From contig CAJQUW010006985.1 in NCBI GenBank assembly GCA_907163375.1, positions 62,001 to 126,000 of the forward strand: DNA of 64,000 nt, given 5' to 3'. Below, piece after piece: positions 22,222-33,055 of the stretch (positions within the stretch are counted from its first letter, which is position 1; every line of letters begins with the position of its first letter). The DNA is from Prostheceraeus crozeri (Eukaryota > Platyhelminthes > Polycladida > Euryleptidae). Below the pieces are notes generated by a model. It was not told the DNA's origin and searched no databases. It saw only the letters and a list, made by a program, of their open reading frames with translations. The position numbers and the translations under genes were made by a program.

Positions 22222-23752
22222 TGTCTGTCGCGTCGACACATATAAGCTGGCGCTAATAGATAGAAGCTGTCCGGTAATCGCAACACTTTGCTTCTTTTGC
22301 TCATCCTCATGTACATTTTGTACTCCTAATTCGCAACGATTCACTGCTTGTCCTCATTTTTCGAATATTAACGATTCAGGGAATTAACTGGTGGATTCAT
22401 GTGCACTATCAAAATCAAAAGGATAAAAGTTATCCTGTGTGAGAAAACTAGTTCGACTGCATATTTTTGCAAAAATTATCAAATTTATGATCTAACTAAT
22501 TTTCGAAATCTAGTTTACTTGCGAGCATTTAAATTTTGCTGGAGCATCAATTCATACTCATGAACTGAATCGCTCATATTTGGAAAGGTAAACGTAGGAC
22601 AGGTTACAGATTTCGAGGCGAAAATACTAGTCTGGGTGTCACTGCAATCAGTTAGCCTGTTTAAATAAATTACAACGCTGAATGTCTAATAGCAAGATGC
22701 AATTTCCAATGGCACAGTAAGATAACTGGGCGATTGGATGAACTTAGAATTTTGTTCAATAATGTGCTACACGCATTTCACTTTTGATGTATGTATCAGG
22801 GCTGTAACCAGCTGAACGGTGCCGGTTGGGTTGGGTTGAAGTTTAGCCAAACGGCAGACCAGCACCGGTTGTAGAACTGTGTTTTGTTGATCGACGATCA
22901 TCCAAAAAAATTCAAGCTCTTAAAAATGATTTTAAAACACATTTAAAAACGAACGTTTTGATTTGTTCAAAGCTAGTTCATACAAGACTTCAAGGTGTAA
23001 ACGTAGTGATTGCTCCCCTACATACTGTATCTACATAAGTATAGCATAGTCAAATCTTCTTGTCGAGAAAATTGAGATGTGGCTAGAAGACCCTATGAGT
23101 ATCTTTTTTTCTGCATCGGTCTTCTATGTTTCATGTTAAAAGGAAAAAAGATCAATTACTTAAAATCGATGTGGTCGGTCGATTTAATGTTTGTGGCATC
23201 AACTATGACATTCACATAGCTCCAATGATTATAGTAGTGGGCCTGTTGCCTATGCGCTTGTCATCCCTAGGACAAACCATAATGCATGATAAAATTCTTC
23301 TTTTGTTATCCCACTAGTCAAGATGTCTGCTGCTGAGAATGCGGAAACCCAATGCAGTGCTACTTCTGATCGACCTTTACAATCTGCAAGCAGTGTTGAA
23401 ACTTAAGTTGTGCTAAAAAAACACATTAATTTTCTTTAGTAGTTGACATGGGTAGTGCATTGCGCCTCGGTAATCTATCAGTTTTCATGCTGATGTATCG
23501 ACCGCTTACCGATAATCGGCAACTCTTTTAACTTATCGGTTATCGGCCGATATCTCAAGGAAATTCCCATATTCATGATTTTGAAAGTAAATTTTTCAAA
23601 TAATTCATTATTATTACATGCTTGTAGTGACTATCTAAAATAAAAATTGTATGAATTATTAAAACAAATATAAATAATATACTTTATTACGAAATGACGC
23701 ATGATGTTTACAATGAAAACACAAGAAAGTGAATTTAAGTCAAAGCAGGAGG
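22222..23752. other. Gene-free stretch with possible hAT-like ends
   Basis: No gene seen. At about 23490-23560 the sequence alternates CCGATAATCGGC and TTATCGGTTATCGGCCGATA, a pattern that occurs near the ends of some hAT elements. No partner end or target duplication could be found, so no element is called. Confidence 0.4.
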
Positions 23753-23754
23753 TA

Positions 23755-25187
23755 CCATAGTGGCCAAAATATTAGCCCACCCTTAGATTTACCTAAAGTA
23801 TAAAGCGATACGATTAAGCGTCTTGTCGTGTTCTTTTCATTTGAATACGATATCTATGATTTCATAAATGAGTCATTAATGATGGTCTGATGCAGTGAAA
23901 TCTGTTTACTTCGATTTGACGTGATCACAGATTTGAATTTCGAATTTTTGAATCAGAATGGAAATGATTCAGAATTCCACTTTTCGTTCATTTCTTCGCA
24001 TTATGGGTTGCAAGAAAGACATCACAGACTTTTGTCGAGGACAGATAAGTGCATATGCCAAAATGAATCTATCTCATGCTGACATTGCACGTCGATTAAA
24101 GATTTCACGGCGATCTGTGAAGAGACACTTGGATCGAGAATCATTGGGGCTACCGGTAACCAACAATCGCTATCTTTCCGGCAGGAAGAGGTGTACGACC
24201 GATAGAGAGGACAGATTCATCAAGTCTCTTGTTACCAAAGACCCTACAAAGCCATCTGCAAACATCGCTCACGCTGCATCAGAACTTAACATCTCCGTGA
24301 GTGATCGCACTATCCGTCGTAGATTAACAGATGATTTCAATCTACCAGCAAGGAGACCTTCAAAGAAACCGTTATTAACAGAGAAACAGAGACTGGCTCG
24401 AATCAAGTTCTGTAATCTTCACAAGGATAAATCGCCGGACTGGTGGGAGAATGTGATGTTTACTGATGAATCTACATTTCAACAAGTTCGAAGCTGCGGA
24501 TATAACTACATTCGAAGACCACCGAACCGAAGGTACGATCCGAAATTTACGATCAAAACCGTGAAACATCCTCCGTCAATCATGTGTTGGGGCGCCATTA
24601 CTGCCAAAGGTCGGGCTGGTATTGCATTCCTGGAGAAAGGGAAACGACTAAATTCTCAAGGTTATATCGAAATTCTCGATGAGAAAGTGAAATTGCACAT
24701 GAATATCCATGGAGTGACTTACTTTCAACAAGACTCCGCACCCTGTCACGTATCAAAAGTGACTAAAAGGTGGTTCGTCGATAATCAAGTTCAACTACTG
24801 GAAAACTGGCCGGCGAATTCCCCGGATCTCAATGTCATCGAGAATTGCTGGTCTGTAATGAAGTCAAAAGTCAATCTTCATTGTCCTTCTTCCGAAAGTG
24901 ATCTTCTTCGGATTTTGAAATCTGTTTGGATCTCCGAAATATCTCCGGAATACTGTCGGCGATTGGTAAGATCCATGCCATCGCGCATCCAAGCTGTCCT
25001 TGATAACAGAGGTTATCCTACCAAATATTGATTCTAGTGATCTTCTTACATCATGTTTCTATGAAATAGATTGTTTTCGAATTCAATAAATGATAGTGAT
25101 GGATATTTTTTGAGTTTTAGTTCCAAATGAGACGGAAACCAAAAACATGATATTTCAGTGGGTGGGCTAATATTTTGGCCACTATGG
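23755..25187 (+). mobile_element. Tc1-like DD35E transposon, apparently complete
   Basis: Perfect terminal inverted repeats of at least 28 bp begin CCATAGTGGCCAAAATATTA and end GCCCACCC. They are flanked by TA duplications at 23753-23754 and 25188-25189. The 1433-bp element contains one intact transposase gene. An AATAAA occurs shortly after the stop, at about 25085. The perfect ends and open gene point to recent activity. Confidence 0.93.
24003..25031 (+). CDS. Tc1-like transposase, DD35E spacing, intact
   Basis: An open 342-codon gene from MGCKKDITDFCRGQ. The frame is open 15 codons further upstream, but this start fits family N-termini better. A first helix-turn-helix (SHADIARRLKISRRSVKRHL) and a second (TIRRRLTDDFNLPARRP) bind the ends. 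The DDE core has MFTDESTFQQ, YFQQDSAPCHVS and NSPDLNVIENCW. I count 35 residues between the second aspartate and the glutamate, which is DD35E rather than the usual Tc1 DD34E. The C-terminus MPSRIQAVLDNRGYPTKY is canonical. No break is visible. Confidence 0.93.
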   Translation: MGCKKDITDFCRGQISAYAKMNLSHADIARRLKISRRSVKRHLDRESLGLPVTNNRYLSGRKRCTTDREDRFIKSLVTKDPTKPSANIAHAASELNISVSDRTIRRRLTDDFNLPARRPSKKPLLTEKQRLARIKFCNLHKDKSPDWWENVMFTDESTFQQVRSCGYNYIRRPPNRRYDPKFTIKTVKHPPSIMCWGAITAKGRAGIAFLEKGKRLNSQGYIEILDEKVKLHMNIHGVTYFQQDSAPCHVSKVTKRWFVDNQVQLLENWPANSPDLNVIENCWSVMKSKVNLHCPSSESDLLRILKSVWISEISPEYCRRLVRSMPSRIQAVLDNRGYPTKY

Positions 25188-25189
25188 TA

Positions 25190-25672
25190 GTCTCTGTGGA
25201 TCATGCAACTGGTGTAGTTCTTTCCACGTATAGCACTATTTGCAGATCTCTGAAATCAATGCTGTTTTAGCTTGAGGTTTCTTTGATGTTGGTATTCTGA
25301 TGGAAGCAGTTGTTGGAGAACGTAGTCTTGCTTCATAATTTTGCTAAATGTTGCTCTTTCACTCTTTTGTGCAATTTCTGTAAATTCTTTGTTGTTTTAG
25401 TAACCATACATTATTTTATGTCTTATGTCTTATGCACTGTGGAGTCAAACAGTGCGGTTGTGTCTCTGGTGATCGTCTCGACAAATTGCTTATTTCGTCT
25501 ATTTCTGATGGTCAATAGTGTCTAAATTACTTGATTTTGATATCAAATTGTTCATCTTTGCCTGCTGATTCGCTTGGTGTCATCTAAATTCAAAATTGGA
25601 CGCTTCCGAACGGGATTTTGGGAGATTTTCACTTTCTCATCACATAATAGCGAATAGTGTTCAGTTTCAGCG
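25190..25672. other. Region upstream of the LINE
   Basis: It separates the DD35E element from the LINE coding region. Its right part is probably LINE 5' untranslated sequence, but the 5' boundary cannot be fixed from one copy. Confidence 0.3.
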
Positions 25673-26429
25673 ATGGTTGGTTCACGCAAAGATAGTGGAG
25701 TACCTCAAGCCCCTTTATTGTGTGGAACGTGTGTTTCTATTATTGACAACGACCGTATTCAGTGCAGAGTTTGCAAAACTGCTTTTCATATGAAAAAGGA
25801 ATGTTGCAATTTGCCTGCGTCAATCAGCAAAGCAATGTCATCTATTGATAATTTGTCATATTTCTGCAATAGATGTCGGACCATAGATATCTGTGATATC
25901 TTCAATCGCTTTGCAAGTATCGAAATGGAACTGAAAACTTTGAGGGATCAAGTCAATATGAACCTAACTTCTAATATCGGTAAAGTCGTAACTGATGCCA
26001 TAAATGAGCATCAACAGCGACAGGAAAAGAAATTTAATCTTTTGATCTTTGGAGTGAATGAATCTACCAATTCCGATGATGAGTATGGAGATGATGACAA
26101 GGTTGTGAAAGATGTTCTCAAAGAAACTGATGTTGACACTAATTGTGTAATAACACACGAAGAATTGGTAAGCATGCCGGACTCAGCAAACCACGACCTA
26201 TACGTGTCTTTTTTCAATCCTACGATGATAAAATTCATTGTTTGAAAAATTCCAAACGTCTTGCCAGATCAAACTCCTATCGAAAAGTTTATATTCGACC
26301 GGATTTGACGAAATCCCAATTGATGAGAACAAGCAACTGCGAGACGAGCTACAGAGAAGGAGAGCTGATGGTGAGAATGTTGTCATTCGTAGAGGTGAAA
26401 TTGTTCACAAAGGTGATCCTTCAGCATGA
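25673..26429 (+). pseudogene. LINE ORF1, PHD-finger protein, frameshifted
   Basis: The first 190 codons start MVGSRKDSGVPQAP. A C4HC3 PHD-like finger follows at about residues 16-66 (CGTC, CRVC, H, C, CNRC). Then comes a heptad-like stretch and FNLLIFGVNES, the start of an RNA-binding module seen in CR1-type ORF1 proteins. Similarity then moves to a second frame near 26165 (RIGKHAGLSKPRPIRVFFQS) and a third near 26320 (NKQLRDELQRRRADGENVV). It ends at the TGA at 26427. Two frameshifts therefore disable it. The protein would bind RNA in the retrotransposition particle. Confidence 0.75.
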
Positions 26430-29057
26430 CCAAATAACTTACCTGTTCCTTCTATATGTTACTTTAATTCAAGGTCTGTGCTCAACAAGATGGATGAAAT
26501 TCAAATTCTTGCTACCTCTCATTCCCCTGACATTGTGTCTGTTACAGAGACTTGGATGAATAACACTATCCTGGATCATTCCGTATTTCTATGTGGATAC
26601 GATATTTACAGAGCAGATCGTAATAGTGGAAAGAAGGGTGGAGGAGTGTGCTGCTGGGTTAAAACCTCCTATTCATGTACGCTGCTCTTCAATTCATCTA
26701 CTCATTCTGAAGTTGAATTCCTGGTTATACGAATTTCACAACGACATTTCAAATGCCTTCTCACAACTGTTTATTTTCCGCATGGTAACACGCTATCTCG
26801 TCGGGAAGTGCAAAGTCAGTGCACTTACGTTACATCTGTTATTGATGACTTACTTACACATTATCCAGAATATCACGTTATCATCTGTGGTGATTTCAAT
26901 TTGATTGATCATTCATGTTTTGAGCATAATTTTGGCCTTCAAAATGTTGTCAATTGTTCTACCCGTTTCAATGCTAAGTTGGATCTTATCCTCATCCCAG
27001 AATCATTAACCCCTCATTATTGTGATACAGTTACTTACCCGCCGTTGGGTGCAGGAGACCACAACGTTTTGTTCCTGAAAGCAAAGAGTTCAATTACGCA
27101 GACTCCAGTATATGTAGATATCATGGATCTCCGCGAGTCGCACTTGCAGAAAGCTTCTATGCATTTGGCAAGTATTGATTGGAATTCCCATATGTTGAGT
27201 GAGTCGCTGGACAAAGCCTGTGATTTCTTCTATAAAACATTGTACTCTGTGATGGATCTCATTCCATGTAATTCAATAAAAGTATCAAGCTCTGATAAGC
27301 CTTGGATCAGTGGTGTCATTAAAGTGCTTATCAATAAGCGTTACATTGCCTACCGCAATAAGGACTGGACTCTCTACAAACACTACCAATTCAAAGTCAG
27401 ACAAGCAATTTTTGTGTCAAAGAAACAATGGGCTAAATCTATGTCGTCATCGAGATCAATTTGGGATATTTTCAAGACTGTCACGAATGCTAATGTGAAA
27501 AGTGATTGGTTGTCCCAATGTTCTCCTGATCAACCTCTGTATGATACCCTTCAATATTTAAATAATCAGCTGAGTCAGCATCAACTAGATGATGCTCCTG
27601 ATATGACAGATCTTTCAAATTTATCGGCTAGTGCTCCTTTCTTGTTTACAACCGAACATGTTCATAATTTACTGTGTCGTGTCAATCCTCGTTCAGCCTG
27701 TGGTTCCGATCAAATACCAAGTATTTTCCTATCGAAATTTTCTCATTATCTCAGTGAACCAGTGACAATTATTTTCAACATGTGTCTGCTCACCGCAAAT
27801 TTGCCCCAGCATTGGAAAAACGCCGATATTGTGCCGCTGCCAAAAACTTCATCACCGGCTGATTTGTCGAACATCCGACCAATCTCACTACTTCCTCTTC
27901 TTGAAAGACTATTTGAAAAGGAGTTAATCAAAGTTATCGGCCCATCTTTCGTGAACAAATTCGACGATGCTCAATTTGGATACAGGAAAGGATGCTCATC
28001 AACATGTGCTCTGCTGATGTTGGACAATTTCATTACGGAAAGACTGCAGGACAGAAGCATCAGTGCGTGTCACATTGTTACTGTTGACCTTGCAAAAGGT
28101 TTTGATAAAGTTTCCCACAGACTTTTACTTGCTAAGATGGTTCGTGATGAGTTTGATCCATTCATAATCAAATTCATGAAGAACTATCTTTCATCAAGAT
28201 TTCAGAGAGTCAGATGGCGCAAGACGTTCAGTGATTACATCAAAGTATCTAGTGGTGTTGCACAGGGATCCAGCATTGGGCCTCTTATATTTGGCTACTT
28301 CATTGCCGATCTGAATCAAACTGATTTCTCTAATGCTTTACTGCTGAAATATGCAGATGATATCATCATCGCTGGCGGAGTTGATAGACACTCTTCAAAC
28401 AGTCCTGTGATTTCGGCATTCTCAAAAGTAAAAGATTGGACAGCTGAAAATAGTATGGTTATCAAACAAGAGAAATGCAAACAAATGTTCATTATTAGTA
28501 GCCGCGTCAACTCTTTCGATTATTCTGTACCTGCAATACCTACCGTGCCTGCTGTCGATACTTTAAGAATCCTCGGTGTTCATTTTGAGCAGTTATACAA
28601 GTGGAATGCTCATGTCGCTCATGTAGCCAAGAGAGCAGCGTGCAGAATGTATGCGTTAAGGCAATTGAAGCCTTTCCTTTCGGTTCCGGAGTTAGTGATC
28701 ATTTACAATAGTTACATACGAAGTCTCCTAGAATTTTCTGCTCCGCTATTTGTTCAGTTGAGTGCTACACAAGGCAACATCTTAGAGCAAATACAACGAA
28801 GATGCCACAAAATTATTTGCGGATCCAGCAGCTGCGTGTGCCCAAATTTCATTCCGCTTGACTACCGTCGCATCACAATTGGCTATCGATTGTTTTGCTC
28901 AATTTTGAATGACCGCAGCCATCCACTTCAGCAGCTCATTCCGAAACGGCTACCTTACTCGGGAAAATTGATAGCTCCGTATTGTAGCTCCGTTATGAGG
29001 AGTAACTCATTTTTTCCGGTGATGATTCGCCTGTTCAACTGTGGATTTACCCAGTGA
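26430..29057 (+). CDS. LINE ORF2: endonuclease and reverse transcriptase
   Basis: The frame is open from the codon after the ORF1 TGA (26427-26429) to the stop at 29055. The endonuclease domain starts at CYFNSRSVLNK and shows TETW, IICGDFN and GAGDHN. The reverse transcriptase has NIRPISLLPLLERLFEK, QFGYRKGCSSTCALL, VTVDLAKGFDKVSH, GVAQGSSIGPLIFG and the catalytic LLKYADDIIIA. The thumb has ILGVHF, and the C-terminus QRRCHKIICG. The first ATG is at 26490, inside the conserved endonuclease start. The first residues therefore need read-through, reinitiation or a non-ATG start if they are made at all. ORF2 is about 875 codons and shows no break. Confidence 0.88.
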   Translation, partial: PNNLPVPSICYFNSRSVLNKMDEIQILATSHSPDIVSVTETWMNNTILDHSVFLCGYDIYRADRNSGKKGGGVCCWVKTSYSCTLLFNSSTHSEVEFLVIRISQRHFKCLLTTVYFPHGNTLSRREVQSQCTYVTSVIDDLLTHYPEYHVIICGDFNLIDHSCFEHNFGLQNVVNCSTRFNAKLDLILIPESLTPHYCDTVTYPPLGAGDHNVLFLKAKSSITQTPVYVDIMDLRESHLQKASMHLASIDWNSHMLSESLDKACDFFYKTLYSVMDLIPCNSIKVSSSDKPWISGVIKVLINKRYIAYRNKDWTLYKHYQFKVRQAIFVSKKQWAKSMSSSRSIWDIFKTVTNANVKSDWLSQCSPDQPLYDTLQYLNNQLSQHQLDDAPDMTDLSNLSASAPFLFTTEHVHNLLCRVNPRSACGSDQIPSIFLSKFSHYLSEPVTIIFNMCLLTANLPQHWKNADIVPLPKTSSPADLSNIRPISLLPLLERLFEKELIKVIGPSFVNKFDDAQFGYRKGCSSTCALLMLDNFITERLQDRSISACHIVTVDLAKGFDKVSHRLLLAKMVRDEFDPFIIKFMKNYLSSRFQRVRWRKTFSDYIKVSSGVAQGSSIGPLIFGYFIADLNQTDFSNALLLKYADDIIIAGGVDRHSSNSPVISAFSKVKDWTAENSMVIKQEKCKQMFIISSRVNSFDYSVPAIPTVPAVDTLRILGVHFEQLYKWNAHVAHVAKRAACRMYALRQLKPFLSVPELVIIYNSYIRSLLEFSAPLFVQLSATQGNILEQIQRRCHKIICGSSSCVCPNFIPLDYRRITIGYRLFCSILNDRSHPLQQLIPKRLPYSGKLIAPYCSSVMRSNSFFPVMIRLFNCGFTQ

Positions 29058-29199
29058 CATTATCGCATCGTGTTTCCATGTTTATTTTCATTACTTTTGT
29101 TAAGTTTTCTTTTCTATAACTTTGTAACAAATTTGACTTTCATTCATGATGTTATTGCCTCACGATTATCAATATTGAGGCCTTCCAGAAAATATACGC

Positions 29200-29240
<41 letters not shown>
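29200..29240 (+). repeat. (TTA)n tail of the LINE
   Basis: About 13 TTA repeats follow the 3' untranslated region. Simple-repeat tails of this kind mark the reverse-transcription start of CR1-type and related LINEs. Confidence 0.85.
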
Positions 29241-29243
<3 letters not shown>

Positions 29244-29379
29244 TGGTCGATCGCTTTTCTATCATGTCCATTGGTGAAGCCCCACCAACTGCATGCGTAA
29301 AAATTCTGTTGATCACCATTGTTGAAGATGTTTAATGGAAAATACTTTTCTAATTGGTTTCATTACGTACTTTTATTTC

Positions 29380-30000
29380 ATTTCTTTAGAAATCTGCTCA
29401 CATGGTCATCTGTTTGCAACTTTTGAGTAAATGCTACCCCGATAATCTTGATTTCTTTCGCTCTGATTATTTCTGGTGATGCTTGGGTTTTGTAAAATAT
29501 TTTGAGATTTTTCGTCATTAAGTAGGATGTTGTTCATTTGCCTAGTTTTGAATATTTTTGATTCATTCGGACGTTTCATTATAATTCTCCGGAGGTACGA
29601 TCATGTGTCGTCAGAACATTTTAGAGTGACGTTTTCGTCAAAGGGTTTGAGGCTTGACATTACGGCGGCGAAGACATTAGGTCCCAAGACCGATCCTTAG
29701 CCATTCCTGCGTCAATGTGACATTGGAAATTTGGTCATTCAGTTGTGTAGCTTGTTTCCTCAATGTGTAGAAATCAGTAACACAGTTGTAGATTTCTACC
29801 GGCAAGTTCAATTCGCTTAGATTGTGGAAGAACTACCTACATCTTACGGTATCGAAAGCCTTAGAGAAATCTAAAGCGACTAATTGTGCTGTGCCGCTTC
29901 TCTCCAGAATCGTCGTTATCTCTTTCAGAATGTCAAGAAGCGCCGCTGTTGCACTGCTTGTTGGTCTGAAAGCGAATTGCTTTGAGTGAAGACTGTTCCC
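29380..30000 (-). pseudogene. Older LINE reverse transcriptase fragment
   Basis: On the minus strand, FAFRPTSSATAALLDILKEI and LVALDFSKAFDTV mark the central reverse transcriptase, and EIKIIGVAF marks the thumb. Stops and frameshifts interrupt it, and the YADD block is decayed. It lies in opposite orientation to the complete LINE, about 140 bp from its tail. It is clearly older than that LINE. Confidence 0.75.
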
Positions 30001-33000
30001 CGCCTATCATCCTTACATGAGATCATCGCCGGTGAAGGTCTTCAGAACGCTATTCAAACGCTCGTGAATTTTGTATTAACTATTATAACAACATGTGAGA
30101 AAATATTCAGAAGTGTATTTTAACACAGATAAAAATAGTGAAAAAGAAGGATAAAATTTAACAAAAACATGTTGTTAATATAAAAACAAATATATAGTAT
30201 AACGAATTACATTTAAAGACTATAATTTTTCAGCGATAAATTTTAAGAAATATTTGTCTCGTGAAATGTACTGTACATGCGAAAATGAAATATGTATTCT
30301 GAAATGAATCATAAAACGAACTAGGAAGTCAAAACTCAGTTTTACATGTTGATACTGATTACTGATTGAATATGCAAGCGTATGCTATTTCATTTATATA
30401 GTCTAAAATTCGAGCCTATTTTTCTACAGCTAAGCCGACAAGGGACATAGCTGCTCTCATCGGAAGGTCCCCAACAAGCTCCTCAATCCCAGTTCGTTTC
30501 CAACTGTGTCATGCTGACTTCTCAGAAAAACAATCCTATCAGTAATCATCCACATATCAGGGACGTGCTCACTAGCGCTGAATCTAGCGTCTCGGGGACA
30601 CATCGCCAGTTACAAGGGTGTCTCCCCCAGTCATAAGCACGAGGTCGTAGGGACCAGGAATCTACCAAAAAACAACCCTGACACTAAGTGAGCTCCAGCA
30701 TTAAGAGTAACAACTGAAAAATTGTAGATGCATCCATTACTGTCAATAGTAAAAGCAACAAGTATCATGAAAAGGGGAATGCAAGAACATCATGTTGGAT
30801 GCTCAAAAAATTTGGGGCGCCCATTGCACGACATCACTACCCAGTAGGCCTATCGCATAGTGTGATCCTCCATTCCTGTCATAAAACATAAAATTCAAGT
30901 AGGCCTGTTGATTAAGTTAGGTAGTTTCTTACGAAGAGTTAAACTGATTATTAAGTTATAACCAGGCAATTCTTTGTAATTTTCTCAATTCTTCACTGAA
31001 ATGGGTGGGTAGAAAAGTGGAATCCCTCAGAATTTTCACCCACTCTCATGTGTGCCACTTGGTAGGAAAACATAGTGGATCAAATTTGGGTGCTAGGCTA
31101 AATGTATATACAGCTCATATGTCACTTACATACTTTGTATAGCTCGACAGCATGCACCGGTTTAGCGACAGGTCAGCACCGGCTGAGCGAAAAGCAAGTT
31201 GTAAAGCGGAAACAAATCGAACTTCCGAATCAATTGTATCTTATCTCCTCATCTATCTTAACTAATTTTGTCCGCACTGGTTCACCAAATCTACGCAATT
31301 CATCTTCTATCAGAGCTACCTCACAGAATCTAATTGTATGAACGCTACAGACTGCAGTGCATACTTTTACACCAAAATCTTTTTTATAGAAGTCATCGTT
31401 GGGAAGTGATTTCAATCTCGTTCATCTCATCCCTGTCCTCTCCCCCTATTCCTGTTACTGATGTGGCTTGTTCATAGGCCTACTCGTAACTCATGGAATG
31501 TGATATGTAGGAGTCACATCAGGAAACCCGTCGAGCGCCTCGTGAAATTGTCGCATTCGATGAACGAATTAGCCATGATTGATTAATTAGATTTCTCCTA
31601 TAAATTTGGATGAGCATTGGATGAGCGACTTAGACAAGATTGATTAGGACTATCACATTTCTCCTAAAGCTGGTCTAAGAGGGCGGGCTTCCATGCTACT
31701 GCTCTGCAGCCGGGTTGCCAGACTCAAGAGCACCCGAGACAGTGTGACATACTATCTGATATGTAGTTAGTCTGACATGAGATTTCTCTCAGTAGATTTA
31801 CGTTGATTCTCCTCAAATGTGTGAAGAAAAAACATGATATTTGACTGAGTCGGCTAAAATTGGCTTAGCCGCGGCTGGCTAGGTTTTCTCTATTCCAGTT
31901 GCTGCTTGGCTCAAGAAAATTTAGGTCGGTTGGCCTACACTAAGTTTCCGCCGACTGTGCATGTCTAAATTTTATAGGTAGTTAACGACTCCAAAGAGAT
32001 ATATCCGCATTACAGTCTGTTCAATGGTGGCATTCATATTCACAGCTATGTCACCACTCGTCACTGCAATCATTGGATGATGTGGAACTCGATGACACTA
32101 CTTTCAATACCACAGAGACAGTTTGTATAGACCTATATTGCAACATTCGGAGCGGCAGGGGCCCGTATAGGTAAGTGCGTAAACAAGGTGTAGTCAAATG
32201 GTCGAGATTCGTGGTTGCTGTTCGCAGAAACACGAAACTGAGTAAGCTCTATCTTGAAAAATCATTGTTTTTAAACTTCTGTTAATGGCGTCATACGGGA
32301 AGACATTGGTAAAGCGCATTGAGATCCAAAAGAATGAGTATTTTCCACTTCCAGTTTTATTTTTGATGCAGGAAATGAAAGCAAATAATGACTATTTTTG
32401 ACACAAAATTTTCGATGCACAGTAGCTTGATCACGGTGAAGCATGCAAAAATGGCAAATCACAACTGATTGTTTTTGAACGATCGATAGAATGTTAAATT
32501 CAATCCTCAATCACAGTGAACACTAAAAGTCTTGCCACAAAATCTTTCAAAAATTATTCAATGAATTATACACCGAAAGTTTCAGTTTCCAGGAGTTTGC
32601 CATGGCTAAATTAGTGACTTTCATGATAATCAGCAACATTATAGCATTATTTGTAGCTATCATAATTTCCGAGAGAACACATGATGATGTTTGGAGAAAG
32701 TAGCTACATAACATTCTGTGGAAATAAAGGGTCTTGGACCGACAATCTTTTATTTCATAAAACTATTCCGTAATGACAGAAGCAATTACAAATGGAGAAA
32801 TGATAGACACCATAGACAATTAAGTTAATTATTTCTATCTAAACAGCCATTATCAATTACGAAACAATTACGCCATCATCAATTAACTTAATTGTTGTAA
32901 AGTTATTTCTATTCCCTTTTCCATTCCGGACATCACAATAAGTGTGGTACTGCGCTGACAAAATTATTCACGACATTGAAAAATTTTTTAGAAAATGATC

Positions 33001-33055
33001 TAGATAGGTTTAAAGGTTCAAAATAAATGGTTATATCCTCCAATTATTACAGACA
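30001..33055. other. Long gene-free stretch
   Basis: About 3 kb without a supported gene or element. A 33-codon frame at 32602-32703 (MAKLVTFMIISNIIALFVAI and on) looks like a signal or membrane peptide. It has no other support and is discussed under findings. Confidence 0.45.

Larger units (their letters stand above)
25673..29240 (+). mobile_element. CR1-like non-LTR retrotransposon (LINE), nearly complete
   Basis: A two-gene LINE: ORF1 with a PHD-type zinc finger, then ORF2 with an AP-type endonuclease and a reverse transcriptase. A short 3' untranslated region ends in a (TTA)n tail at 29200-29240. ORF2 is open throughout, but ORF1 has two frameshifts. The PHD-finger ORF1 and ORF2 motifs place it in the CR1/Jockey group; the exact clade needs a tree. 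The true 5' end is unknown and lies upstream of 25673. Confidence 0.85.

Noticed and set aside
23490-23560. Alternating ATCGGTTATCGGCCGATA motifs, as in some hAT ends
   Set aside because: No opposite terminus or target duplication was found.
29070-29300. Open frame with a run of isoleucines
   Set aside because: It is the translation of the (TTA)n LINE tail.
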